Shown here: positions 53,631-62,479 of the stretch, one piece after another | Numbering within the stretch: the stretch's first letter is position 1 | Layout of the letters: each line of letters begins with the position of its first letter | From: Zeimonas sp046347945 | Lineage (GTDB): Bacteria; Pseudomonadota; Gammaproteobacteria; Burkholderiales; Burkholderiaceae_E | Length of the DNA stretch: 64,000 nt | Direction of reading: 5' to 3' | NCBI GenBank assembly: GCA_046347945.1 | Contig: JAXMFB010000010.1 | Location: forward strand, 1 to 64,000 | Notes under the pieces: generated by a model | What the model saw: only the letters and a program-made list of their open reading frames with translations | What the model was told of the DNA's origin: nothing | The model's database searches: none | Position numbers and translations under genes: made by a program

Positions 53631-53681
53631 TGCCCGCGCGCCCTCGTGCGGCCGATCGGCCGCCCAGGGGCGAGAAAGAAG

Positions 53682-53707
53682 AAAGGCCCGCCGGGAGGCG
53701 GGCCTTT
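53682..53707. terminator. Bidirectional terminator between the OmpA-type gene and groL
   Basis: AAAGGCCCGCC and GGCGGGCCTTT form an 11-pair perfect stem around the loop GGGA. T-rich sequence follows on the groL-transcript side (CTTTCTTCTTTC) and TTTCC on the other. It can end both convergent transcripts. Confidence 0.9.
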
Positions 53708-53753
53708 CCATTCGTTGCGACGACTGGCGGCCCGTCGGGGGCCGCCGCGGGAC

Positions 53754-55400
<1,647 letters not shown>

Positions 55401-55436
55401 CTGCTTTTTCTCCTGGAACCTGTTGATTCGTGTGGC

Positions 55437-55724
55437 TTATTCGACCACGGCCATGATGTCTTCTTCGCGCATCACCAGCAGTTCGTCGCCGTCGACCTTG
55501 ACGGTCTGGCCGCTGTACTTGCCGAAGAGCACCTTGTCGCCGACCTTCACGCCAAGCGGGCGAACCTTGCCGTCGTCGCCCACCTTGCCACCGCCCACGG
55601 CGAGGATTTCGCCCTGGTCCGGCTTCTCGGCGGCGTTGTCGGGGATGACGATGCCCGACGCGGTCTTGCGCTCGTTGTCCAGGCGTTTGATGATCACGCG
55701 ATCATGCAGCGGACGGAGTTTCAT
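55437..55724 (-). CDS. groS: Co-chaperonin GroES
   Basis: A 95-residue heptameric lid for GroEL. It begins KLRPLHDRVIIKRLDNERKT with the mobile loop ASGIVIPDNAAEKPDQG, and ends EEDIMAVVE. The 5' leader of about 130 bases contains the CIRCE operator immediately after the promoter -10. Confidence 0.98.
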   Translation of the reverse strand: MKLRPLHDRVIIKRLDNERKTASGIVIPDNAAEKPDQGEILAVGGGKVGDDGKVRPLGVKVGDKVLFGKYSGQTVKVDGDELLVMREEDIMAVVE

Positions 55725-55841
55725 GCGAAGTAGCTCCCAAGTGATTGAAAATGCTCAGAAAATCTGGAGGCCGGCAGGCCGGCTTCCGGTATCCCCGCGG
55801 GTAGGCGCCGCACGTTCCGGCGGAATCCGGTCACGTTCCTG

Positions 55842-55868
55842 TTAGCACTCACCGCTGGCGAGTGCTGA
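55842..55868. promoter_or_regulatory. CIRCE operator (HrcA site) before groES
   Basis: TTAGCACTC, a nine-base spacer, then GAGTGCTGA. It differs from the consensus inverted repeat (TTAGCACTC-N9-GAGTGCTAA) at one position. It begins at the promoter -10, so HrcA binding would block transcription start of groES-groEL until heat or misfolding stress. Confidence 0.95.
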
Positions 55869-55896
55869 TTGTAGGAACTCGGAGCCAGGATTTCAA
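55868..55896 (-). promoter_or_regulatory. groES-groEL promoter
   Basis: Leftward, -35 TTGAAA (55896-55891), a 17-base spacer and -10 TACAAT (55873-55868): a near-consensus sigma-70 promoter. CTTGAAA is also the sigma-32 -35 element, but no CCCCAT-like -10 is found, so sigma-70 with HrcA repression is the simpler reading. The remaining bases to 55980 show nothing. Confidence 0.8.
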
Positions 55897-55987
55897 GTGG
55901 AAGCGGGGGCCGCCGGCGGATGATCGCCCGGGTGCGGCGGCCAGGATCGACGCCCGGATGCCGTCGCCGCGAGGAAAACAGACGCAA

Positions 55988-56011
55988 AACGGCCGCCCGA
56001 AGGCGGCCGTT
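55988..56011 (-). terminator. Terminator of the cold-shock gene
   Basis: A ten-pair perfect stem AACGGCCGCC/GGCGGCCGTT. On the leftward transcript the loop is UUCG, an exceptionally stable tetraloop, and the stem is followed by TTTTGCGTCTGTTTTCC. It lies about 50 bases after the csp stop. Confidence 0.9.
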
Positions 56012-56063
56012 CCGTCAGGTGCCGGCGTTCCCGCAAGGGAGGCCAGCTTCCGCGCGAGTCGCT

Positions 56064-56276
56064 TTACAGCGGGCGGATCGCCGAGGCCTGAAGGCCCTTC
56101 GGGCCCTGCTTGACCGCGAATTCGACGCGCTGCGCTTCCTGCAGCGTCTTGAATCCGTTGCCCTGGATCTCGGAGAAGTGCGCGAAGAGATCCGCGCTGC
56201 CGTCATCGGGGGCGATGAAGCCGAAACCCTTGGACTCGTTGAACCACTTGACCACGCCGGTCACTCGATTGCTCAT
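56064..56276 (-). CDS. Cold-shock domain protein (CspA family)
   Basis: A 70-residue single-strand nucleic acid chaperone. RNP1 is KGFGFIAPDDG and RNP2 is DLFAHFSEI (Phe-Ala-His instead of the usual Val-His), with GVVKWFNESKG at the N-terminus. The ATG at 56276 has GGAG 9 bases before it; an upstream in-frame ATG at 56288 is less likely. It has a leader of roughly 150 bases, as is usual for csp genes with structured 5' ends, and its own terminator. Whether it is cold-induced cannot be told. Confidence 0.93.
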   Translation of the reverse strand: MSNRVTGVVKWFNESKGFGFIAPDDGSADLFAHFSEIQGNGFKTLQEAQRVEFAVKQGPKGLQASAIRPL

Positions 56277-56434
56277 GTTGCGCTCCATTCGTTACGCGTT
56301 AGGACATACACCGCGGGCGAACTCGCCGCGGCGGCAGACGAATCAAGAGGCACAACCAGGTATTCGAGACGCGCCGCGCGAAGGCAGGCAGGCTTGACAC
56401 GCAAAGATGATCTACTTGAACTGAATGCCGGCGA

Positions 56435-56463
56435 ACGATAACCGATCGCGACGGCCTTGTCGA
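56435..56463 (-). promoter_or_regulatory. Possible csp promoter
   Basis: Leftward, TCGACA (56463-56458), a 17-base spacer, then TATCGT (56440-56435). The match is moderate. It would give a 5' leader of about 150 bases. The rest of 56289-56524 shows only this leader. Confidence 0.4.
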
Positions 56464-56524
56464 GCGATTTTCGCGGCGGCACTGGAGCTCGCGCACTAAT
56501 CGCCAACGCGCCCGGCGCCTCGCG

Positions 56525-57055
56525 CTATTCGGGCTCGACGCCGAGGGCGACCAGGAAGCGCGACACCATGTTGTAGGTCGCGACGGTGCCGACGAACTCG
56601 ATCAGCTCGCGCGGCGGCAGTGCGCGGGCCAACGCCTCGAAGCTGGCGTCGGAGACGTTCACCGAGAGGGTCATCTCCACGGCCACCGCAAGCGCCGCGC
56701 GTTCGGTCGCGTCGAACAGCGCGTCGTTCGCCTGCGCGCGCTGCGGGTCGCGCAGCGCATCGAGCTGCGCCGGCGTGCCGCCTGCCTTCAGGAGCTCCGG
56801 CGCGTGATGGTGGAACTCGTAGTCGGCGTGGTTGAGCACGGCCACCACGCACATCGCGAGCTCGCGCAGCTTCGGCGACAGTTGCAGCTGCGTGCGGATC
56901 GCGCCGAGGTAGGCGTTCCAGCCCGCCGTCATTTCGGGACTGTGCAGCAGCATGCGGTCGATGTTGAGCAGCGTACCGCCGCGGCGCGCGCGCACTGCGG
57001 CGACGATCGCGCGCGGCTCGACCAGGTCGACTGGAACGTAGGGAACGCGGGGCAT
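56525..57055 (-). CDS. Carboxymuconolactone decarboxylase-like (CMD/AhpD-fold) protein
   Basis: A 176-residue all-helical protein of the CMD superfamily: KLRELAMCVVAVLNHADYEF, then HHHAPELLKAGGTPAQLDAL. The peroxidase CxxC of AhpD is replaced (NHADYEFHHH), so it is not an alkylhydroperoxidase and is nearer to the decarboxylase-like branch. The ATG at 57055 fits the family start (MPRVPYVP). Substrate unknown. It lies 49 bases downstream of hemN's stop side, in the same direction. Confidence 0.8.
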   Translation of the reverse strand: MPRVPYVPVDLVEPRAIVAAVRARRGGTLLNIDRMLLHSPEMTAGWNAYLGAIRTQLQLSPKLRELAMCVVAVLNHADYEFHHHAPELLKAGGTPAQLDALRDPQRAQANDALFDATERAALAVAVEMTLSVNVSDASFEALARALPPRELIEFVGTVATYNMVSRFLVALGVEPE

Positions 57056-57104
57056 CGAGGGCTCCGTGGCAATGAAGCGGGGGTGATCGTTGCGTGAACA
57101 GGCC

Positions 57105-58499
57105 CTACGCGATCCGGGAGTACGAGGCACCGCTGGAGGACCGGGCGAGATGGCGATCGAAGGCCATCGCGACCGCGCGCACCAGCAGCCGGCCGCGGGG
57201 CGTGACCTCGACGCCGCGTTCGTCGACGCGCACGACGCCCGCGTCGGCCAGCGGCGCGAGCGCCTCGATCGACCCCGCGAGCCAGCGGCGGCTGTCGATG
57301 CCGCGGCGCGCGTCGAGCTCCGCCCAGTCGAGCCTGAATTCGCTCATCAGCGCGTTGATCGCGTCGCGGCGAACGAAGTCGTCGGCGTCGAGCACGATGC
57401 CGCGCACGGCCGGCAGTTCGCCGCGCTCGATGCGCCGGTAGTAGCCGTCGAGCAGCTTGTCGTTCTGCGCGTAGACGTCGCCGACCGAGGAAATCGACGA
57501 GACCCCCAGCGCGATCAGGTCGCCGGCGTCGTGCGAGCAATAGCCCTGGAAGTTGCGGTGCAGCCGCCCCTCGCGCTGCGCCACCGAGAGCTCGTCGTCC
57601 TCGAGCGCAAAGTGGTCCAGGCCCAGGTGCCGGTAGCCCGCGCGCGCGAACATCGCGACCGCCGCCTGGAACATGCGCGCCTTCTCCTCCGAAGACGGCA
57701 GGTCGGCCTCCGCGATGCGCCGCTGCGGCTTGAACAGCGCGGGCAGGTGCGCGTAGTGGTAGAGCGCGATACGGCCCGGCGCAGCGGCGATCGTCTTGCG
57801 CAGCGTTTCCTCGAAGCCGGCGTGGTGCTGCTTCGGCAGCCCGTAGATCAGGTCCACGTTGATCGACCGGAACCCGGCATCGCGGGCGGCCTCGATCAGT
57901 TCGAGCGTCTGCTCGTAGGGCTGGATGCGGTTGACCGCCGCCTGCACGACCGGGTCGAAGTCCTGTACGCCGAGGCTGACCCGGTTCAGCCCCATCGAAC
58001 GCAGCGTGCGCACGCGCTGCGGGCTGACGGTGCGCGGGTCGATCTCGATCGAATACTCGCCGTCGTCGCGGAAGTCGAACGCGCGTCGCAGCATGTCGAT
58101 CAGCGCGCCGAGCTCGGCGTCGGGCATGAAGGTCGGCGTGCCGCCGCCGAAATGCAGGTGGCTGATCGCCTGGCCGCGACCGGTGAGCGCCGTCACCATC
58201 GCCACCTCGCGCTCGAGCGCGGCCAGGTACGGCGTGCACTGTTCGACGTGTCGGGTGCCGATCTTGTTGCACCCGCAGTAGTAGCAGATCGACCGGCAGA
58301 ACGGAATGTGGACGTACAGGCCCAGCGGCTCGCCGCGCCGGCCGGCGCGCGCGGCCAGGGCCTGCGCATGGCGCTCCGCGCCCACCCGGTCGTCGAAGCG
58401 GTCGGCAGTGGGGTAGGAGGTGTAGCGCGGACCGCGGCCACCGAAGCGGCGCAGCAGTTCCTCGTCGATGATCAGCGGCTCGCTGGCCTGGGCAGTCAT
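57105..58499 (-). CDS. hemN: Oxygen-independent coproporphyrinogen III oxidase
   Basis: A 464-residue radical-SAM enzyme that decarboxylates coproporphyrinogen III without oxygen in haem synthesis. The cluster motif is YVHIPFCRSICYYCGC with CxxxCxxC, followed by GGGTPTFMPDAEL, and YGLPKQHHAGFEETL. The C-terminal HemN domain starts near 365. It is about the length of E. coli HemN, not the shorter HemW. The upstream 90 bases lack a convincing FNR box. Confidence 0.94.
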   Translation of the reverse strand: MTAQASEPLIIDEELLRRFGGRGPRYTSYPTADRFDDRVGAERHAQALAARAGRRGEPLGLYVHIPFCRSICYYCGCNKIGTRHVEQCTPYLAALEREVAMVTALTGRGQAISHLHFGGGTPTFMPDAELGALIDMLRRAFDFRDDGEYSIEIDPRTVSPQRVRTLRSMGLNRVSLGVQDFDPVVQAAVNRIQPYEQTLELIEAARDAGFRSINVDLIYGLPKQHHAGFEETLRKTIAAAPGRIALYHYAHLPALFKPQRRIAEADLPSSEEKARMFQAAVAMFARAGYRHLGLDHFALEDDELSVAQREGRLHRNFQGYCSHDAGDLIALGVSSISSVGDVYAQNDKLLDGYYRRIERGELPAVRGIVLDADDFVRRDAINALMSEFRLDWAELDARRGIDSRRWLAGSIEALAPLADAGVVRVDERGVEVTPRGRLLVRAVAMAFDRHLARSSSGASYSRIA

Positions 58500-58593
58500 T
58501 TCCGCTTCGCGCGTAAGTCTTTGTAATCATTGTCGCATCGCCGGCCGCCAGCGTCTAATCTGGGCCCATTGTCGACACTGCGGGAGGGACGTC

Positions 58594-58902
58594 GTGAGCA
58601 GGATCGTCCGCTTCGGAATCGGATTCGCTGCCGCCGGGCTGCTGGCCGGCGCGGCGCAGGCGCACGGTGGCGTGAACTGGTCCCTGTCGATCGGCGTGCC
58701 GGGTTTCGGCGTCTACGCGCCGGCCCCGGCCTATGCGCCGCCGATCGTCGTCGCGCCGCCGGCCTATTCGTACTATTACGCGCCGCCGCCGGTCTACTAC
58801 GCGCCGCCTTATGCGTATGCGCCGGCCCCGGTGTGGGTGGCGCCGCGTCATCGCCCCCATCGGCACTGGCATCGCGGCGACGGCCGCTATCGCTACCGCT
58901 GA
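58594..58902 (+). CDS. Small Pro/Tyr-rich exported protein
   Basis: A 102-residue protein starting at GTG 58594 behind GGGAGGG. The signal peptide ends AGAAQAHGG (about 18-24). The mature part has a short VNWSLSIGVPGF region, then a run of APxYxPP units (residues 45-82) and a His/Arg-rich tail (RHRPHRHWHRGDGRYRYR). Such proteins are common in betaproteobacteria without known function; the tail could bind metal. Divergent from hemN. The 89 bases after it hold nothing recognisable. Confidence 0.7.
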   Translation: MSRIVRFGIGFAAAGLLAGAAQAHGGVNWSLSIGVPGFGVYAPAPAYAPPIVVAPPAYSYYYAPPPVYYAPPYAYAPAPVWVAPRHRPHRHWHRGDGRYRYR

Positions 58903-58991
58903 GCCGCGGCGGCGCGGCCCATGCTGCCCGCTTCGACGACGGCGACGAAGTAGCGCAGCTGCCTCAGTTCCACGCCGCCCCCGGCACGGTG

Positions 58992-59753
58992 TCAGTCGAC
59001 GTCGACGGTGTAGTTCAGCGCCATCCGCCCGCCGTCCGGATAGACGACCTGCCCGGTCATGTAGGACGCGTCGTCGCTGGCGAGGAAGACCGCCACCGCG
59101 GCGACCTCCTGCGGCTCGCCGAGCCGCTTCATCGGCGTGCGCGACAGCAGCCGGCGCCGCGCCTCCTCCGAGGCCATCACCGCCTTTCGGGCGAGTTCGG
59201 TGGCGATGGTGCCCGGACCGATCGCGTTGACCCGGATGCGGTGCGGCGCCAGCGACAGCGCCATGACGCGGGTGAGCTGGTTGACCGCGCCCTTCGAGAC
59301 GACATAGGGCACCTGATCGGGAATCGCCAGCACCGCGTTGACGCTCGTCATGTTCACGATCGCGCCGCCCGCGCCCTGGGCTGCCATCTGCCGCGCGGCG
59401 GTCTGGCCCATCGTGAAGTACGAGCGCAGGTTCACGGCGAGCACGCGGTCGAAGTCGGCCTCGTCGAGGTCGAGGAACGGCGCGGCGTGCGTGATCCCCG
59501 CGTTGTTGACGAGGATGTCGAGCCGGCCGAAACGTTCGACTGCGGCCGCCACCGCCTGCGCCGCCAGGCCGCGGCACGTCACGTCGCCCGGAACGAACAG
59601 CGTCCGGGTGTCGCCCGACAGCGCGCGCCCGGCCTGCTCGTCGGCGTCGACGAACGCGACGCTGGCGCCTTCGGCGGCGAAGCGCTGGACGATCGCCGCG
59701 CCGATTCCCTTTGCTCCGCCGGTCACGAGGGCGGTCTTTCCTCGCAGGCGCAT
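58992..59753 (-). CDS. Short-chain dehydrogenase/reductase
   Basis: A 253-residue Rossmann-fold NAD(P) oxidoreductase. The cofactor motif is TGGAKGIG (11-18), the structural NNAG at 83-86, and the catalytic tetrad N109, S137, Y150, K154 (PYVVSKGA). Asp36 after the second strand (FVDAD) suggests NAD preference. The substrate is unknown. The start ATG at 59753 lies only 40 bases from the divergent dacB start. The C-terminus GGRMALNYTVDVD is typical of classical SDRs. Confidence 0.88.
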   Translation of the reverse strand: MRLRGKTALVTGGAKGIGAAIVQRFAAEGASVAFVDADEQAGRALSGDTRTLFVPGDVTCRGLAAQAVAAAVERFGRLDILVNNAGITHAAPFLDLDEADFDRVLAVNLRSYFTMGQTAARQMAAQGAGGAIVNMTSVNAVLAIPDQVPYVVSKGAVNQLTRVMALSLAPHRIRVNAIGPGTIATELARKAVMASEEARRRLLSRTPMKRLGEPQEVAAVAVFLASDDASYMTGQVVYPDGGRMALNYTVDVD

Positions 59754-59793
59754 GGGCTCGACTCCGCGGTCACGCCGCCAGGGCGGTGTGATA

Positions 59794-61266
59794 ATGCAAT
59801 CGATGACGTGGTTGCGAATCTTACGACGCCGGGCGACCTGGGCCATGGCCGCCGCGTGCCTCGCGGTGTTCCCGGGGGGCGGCGCGCGCGCGCAGTCGCC
59901 GGCGGTCGACGCGACGCCGGCGCGCGGGCCGATCGACGGGTGGCTTCACGACGCCGGGCTCGCGCCGCAGCAGGTCGGGGCGATCGCGCTGCCGCTCGAC
60001 GGCGCGCAGGCGCTGATCGCCTACGATGCAGAGCTGCCGCTGAACCCCGCGTCGACGATCAAGCTGGTCACCACCTATGCCGGACTGTCGCTGCTCGGGC
60101 CCGACTACCGCTGGCGCACCGAGGCGAGGCTGCGCGGCGTGCTGCGCGAGGGCGTGCTGCACGGCGACCTGGTGCTGCGCGGTGGCGGCGACCCGAAGCT
60201 CGTGATCGAGGATCTGGCCGAGTTCGTCGCGCGCATGCGCGCAGCCGGACTCGAGGAGATCGACGGCGACCTGGTGCTCGACGACGCGATCTTCGATACC
60301 GGGCCGCGCAGCGTCGACGACTTCGACGGCGAGCCCTCTCAGCCGTACAACGTGCGCCCGTTTGCGGCACTGATGAACTTCAAGTCGACCCGGATCGTCG
60401 TGCGTCCCGCAGGGCGACGCGCGCAGATCGCCTTCGACCCCGCGCTCGCCGACGTGGCGGTCGACAATCGCGTGCGCCTCGTCGGTGGGCCCTGCCGCTT
60501 CGGCGCGAGCGGCCTGCAGGTGCGCGACGGTGTCCGCCGCGGTGCTCCCGTGGTCAGCGTGGCGGGCAGTTACTCGCGCGCCTGTGGCGAGCAGGGTCTG
60601 TTTGCCGCGATGCTCGACCATCGACAGTTCGTGCACGCGCTGTTCAAGGCCGCGTGGCAGGCGGCCGGCGGCCACTGGAGCGGGCGCACGCGCATCGAGC
60701 GCGACGCGTCCACCGGCGAGCCATGGCTGGTCTGGGTCTCGCCGCGCACGCTCGCCGACGTGGTGCACGACATCAACAAGTTCAGCAACAACGTGATGAC
60801 GCGCCAGCTGATGCTGCAGGTGGCCGCCGAGGCGGGTGCGCGTCCGGCGACCGCGGCCGATGCGCGGCGCGTGATCGGTGGCTGGCTCGACGCGCAGGGG
60901 CTGCGGTTTCGCGGGCTGCTGCTCGACAACGGGTCGGGGCTGTCGCGAGATGCGCGGGCGAGCGCGGCGCAACTCGCGCAGTTGCTGCGGCACGCGGCTG
61001 CAGGGCCCGTTGCCGACCTGATCCGCGACTCGTTGCCCGTCGTCGGCATCGACGGGACGATGAAGGCGCGGCTGGCCGGCGAGCCGATCGCCGGGCGCGC
61101 GTGGATCAAGACCGGCAGTCTGGAGGGCGTGCGCTCGATCGCGGGCTACGTGCAGGCCGCGTCGGGCCGTCGTTATTCGGTCGCGATGATCGTCAACGGC
61201 CCCGCTGCCGCGGCGAGCCGCGTGCTGCAGGACGAGTTCCTGCGCTGGGTGTATGCGAACGGCTGA
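59794..61266 (+). CDS. dacB: D-alanyl-D-alanine carboxypeptidase/endopeptidase (PBP4)
   Basis: A 490-residue periplasmic class C penicillin-binding protein that trims and splits peptidoglycan cross-links. A signal segment (about 12-33) precedes the serine motif S87-x-x-K90 (PASTIKL), the SxN motif at S331 (KFSNNVM) and the KTG motif at K439 (IKTGSLEGVRS). A large insert lies between the first two, as in PBP4. The ATG at 59794 overlaps a possible extended -10 (TGTGATAAT), so the ATG at 59803 could be the real start. It overlaps the VanZ-like gene by 14 bases. Confidence 0.92.
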   Translation: MQSMTWLRILRRRATWAMAAACLAVFPGGGARAQSPAVDATPARGPIDGWLHDAGLAPQQVGAIALPLDGAQALIAYDAELPLNPASTIKLVTTYAGLSLLGPDYRWRTEARLRGVLREGVLHGDLVLRGGGDPKLVIEDLAEFVARMRAAGLEEIDGDLVLDDAIFDTGPRSVDDFDGEPSQPYNVRPFAALMNFKSTRIVVRPAGRRAQIAFDPALADVAVDNRVRLVGGPCRFGASGLQVRDGVRRGAPVVSVAGSYSRACGEQGLFAAMLDHRQFVHALFKAAWQAAGGHWSGRTRIERDASTGEPWLVWVSPRTLADVVHDINKFSNNVMTRQLMLQVAAEAGARPATAADARRVIGGWLDAQGLRFRGLLLDNGSGLSRDARASAAQLAQLLRHAAAGPVADLIRDSLPVVGIDGTMKARLAGEPIAGRAWIKTGSLEGVRSIAGYVQAASGRRYSVAMIVNGPAAAASRVLQDEFLRWVYANG

Positions 61267-62479
61267 GGCGCCGCGCGCCGCGCTCGCTTCGGCGTTCGCA
61301 GCGTACCTCGCGTTCATCGCCTATCAGTCGCTCGCCGGCGCGGCCCCCGGCGCGTGCGTGGTGCCGCTGGTGCAGCAGGGCAGCCACCTGTCACGCGGCG
61401 ATGGGTTCGCGAATCTGGTCGCGTACGTGCCGCTGGGCTTGCTGGCTGCGGCGTGGGCCGCGCGGCGTCGTGCGCGCGCGGGGGTGCTCGCCGCCGCGTT
61501 CGCGTCGATCGCCGCATTTTCCCTGGCGATGGAAACGCTGCAGGCGTGCCTGCCGGGACGCGTCTCGTCCTGGTACGACTGGTCGACCAATTCGGCCGGC
61601 GGACTGCTCGGGCTGATGGCGCTGCCGGTGGCGACGCGGCTGCTGCGGTTGGCGCGGACGCGGCCAGCACTGACAGCGGCCGTCGATGCGCCGCTGTGGT
61701 GGCCGGTGGCGCTATGCGTGGGCACCTGGATGGCGCTGTCGCTCGCGCCTTGGCGCTTCACGCTCGACGTGGGCACGATCCGCGGCAACCTCTCGTTCCT
61801 GCGGCATCTCGCCGACGGGGCATCGCTCGAGCCGTGGAGGCTCGCGCGGCACCTGCTCGGATGGACGGCGATCGGCGTTGCGCTGCGCGCCTTGCCTGCC
61901 GACGCCGCGACGACGTTGCGCTGGCTGGCGCTCCTGTCCGCCGTGGCGGCGCTCGGGCAAGTGGTGCTCGACGTGCCCGCGCTGTCGCTGGAGGAACTCG
62001 CCGGGATGGCGCTCGCGCTCCCCGTGAGCGCGTTGGTGTCCTCGCTGGTGTCGGGCGCTGGCCGCGCGCGCCTGCCGGCCGCGCTGGCGCTGTCGTCGGT
62101 GCTCGTCTACCAGCTCGCGCCGCACGCCGGAGCGCCGCTCGCGCGGGGCGTTTCGTGGTGGCCGCAAGTGGGACGCGGCGGGCTGCTCGCTGCGCTCGAG
62201 CTCGCGCTCTGTTTCGGATGGCTCGGTGCGATGCTGACGCTGTCGCTGCGCTGGTCGGCGCTGCGCGGCGAGGACATCGGGCGCCGGCGCATCGCGTGGC
62301 CCCTGGCGGCGGTGGTCGTTCTCATGCTCACCGAGCTTGCACAGGCGTGGATACCCGGCCGCACCCCCGACACCTCGGCGCCGCTGCTGACGGCACTGGC
62401 CTTCGCGGTCGCTTGGGCACTGACCGGCGCGCCGCTCAGAGACCGAGCTCCGCCCAGATCGCGTCGACCCGTTTCCTGA
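61253..62479 (+). CDS. VanZ-like membrane protein with two similar halves
   Basis: A 408-residue protein with about ten hydrophobic segments. The first 135 residues are VanZ-like, with AMETLQACLPGRVSSWYDWS and a following glycine-rich helix. Near the C-terminus (about 355-380) LTELAQAWIPGRTPDTSAPL repeats the same ExxQxxxPGR pattern, so the protein looks like two VanZ-type units joined by a middle membrane region. VanZ relatives affect teicoplanin tolerance, but in Gram-negative bacteria the role is unknown. It starts inside the dacB end and its 3' end overlaps ubiD by 44 bases. Confidence 0.75.
   Translation: MRTAEAPRAALASAFAAYLAFIAYQSLAGAAPGACVVPLVQQGSHLSRGDGFANLVAYVPLGLLAAAWAARRRARAGVLAAAFASIAAFSLAMETLQACLPGRVSSWYDWSTNSAGGLLGLMALPVATRLLRLARTRPALTAAVDAPLWWPVALCVGTWMALSLAPWRFTLDVGTIRGNLSFLRHLADGASLEPWRLARHLLGWTAIGVALRALPADAATTLRWLALLSAVAALGQVVLDVPALSLEELAGMALALPVSALVSSLVSGAGRARLPAALALSSVLVYQLAPHAGAPLARGVSWWPQVGRGGLLAALELALCFGWLGAMLTLSLRWSALRGEDIGRRRIAWPLAAVVVLMLTELAQAWIPGRTPDTSAPLLTALAFAVAWALTGAPLRDRAPPRSRRPVS

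Noticed and set aside
58500..58593. FNR/Anr box upstream of hemN
   Set aside because: Only a partial half-site-like TTACAAAG is present; no TTGAT-N4-ATCAA-like symmetry.
59786..59796. Leaderless dacB transcript from TGTGATAAT
   Set aside because: The element fits an extended -10 but no -35 or start-site evidence exists; kept only as a remark on the alternative start.
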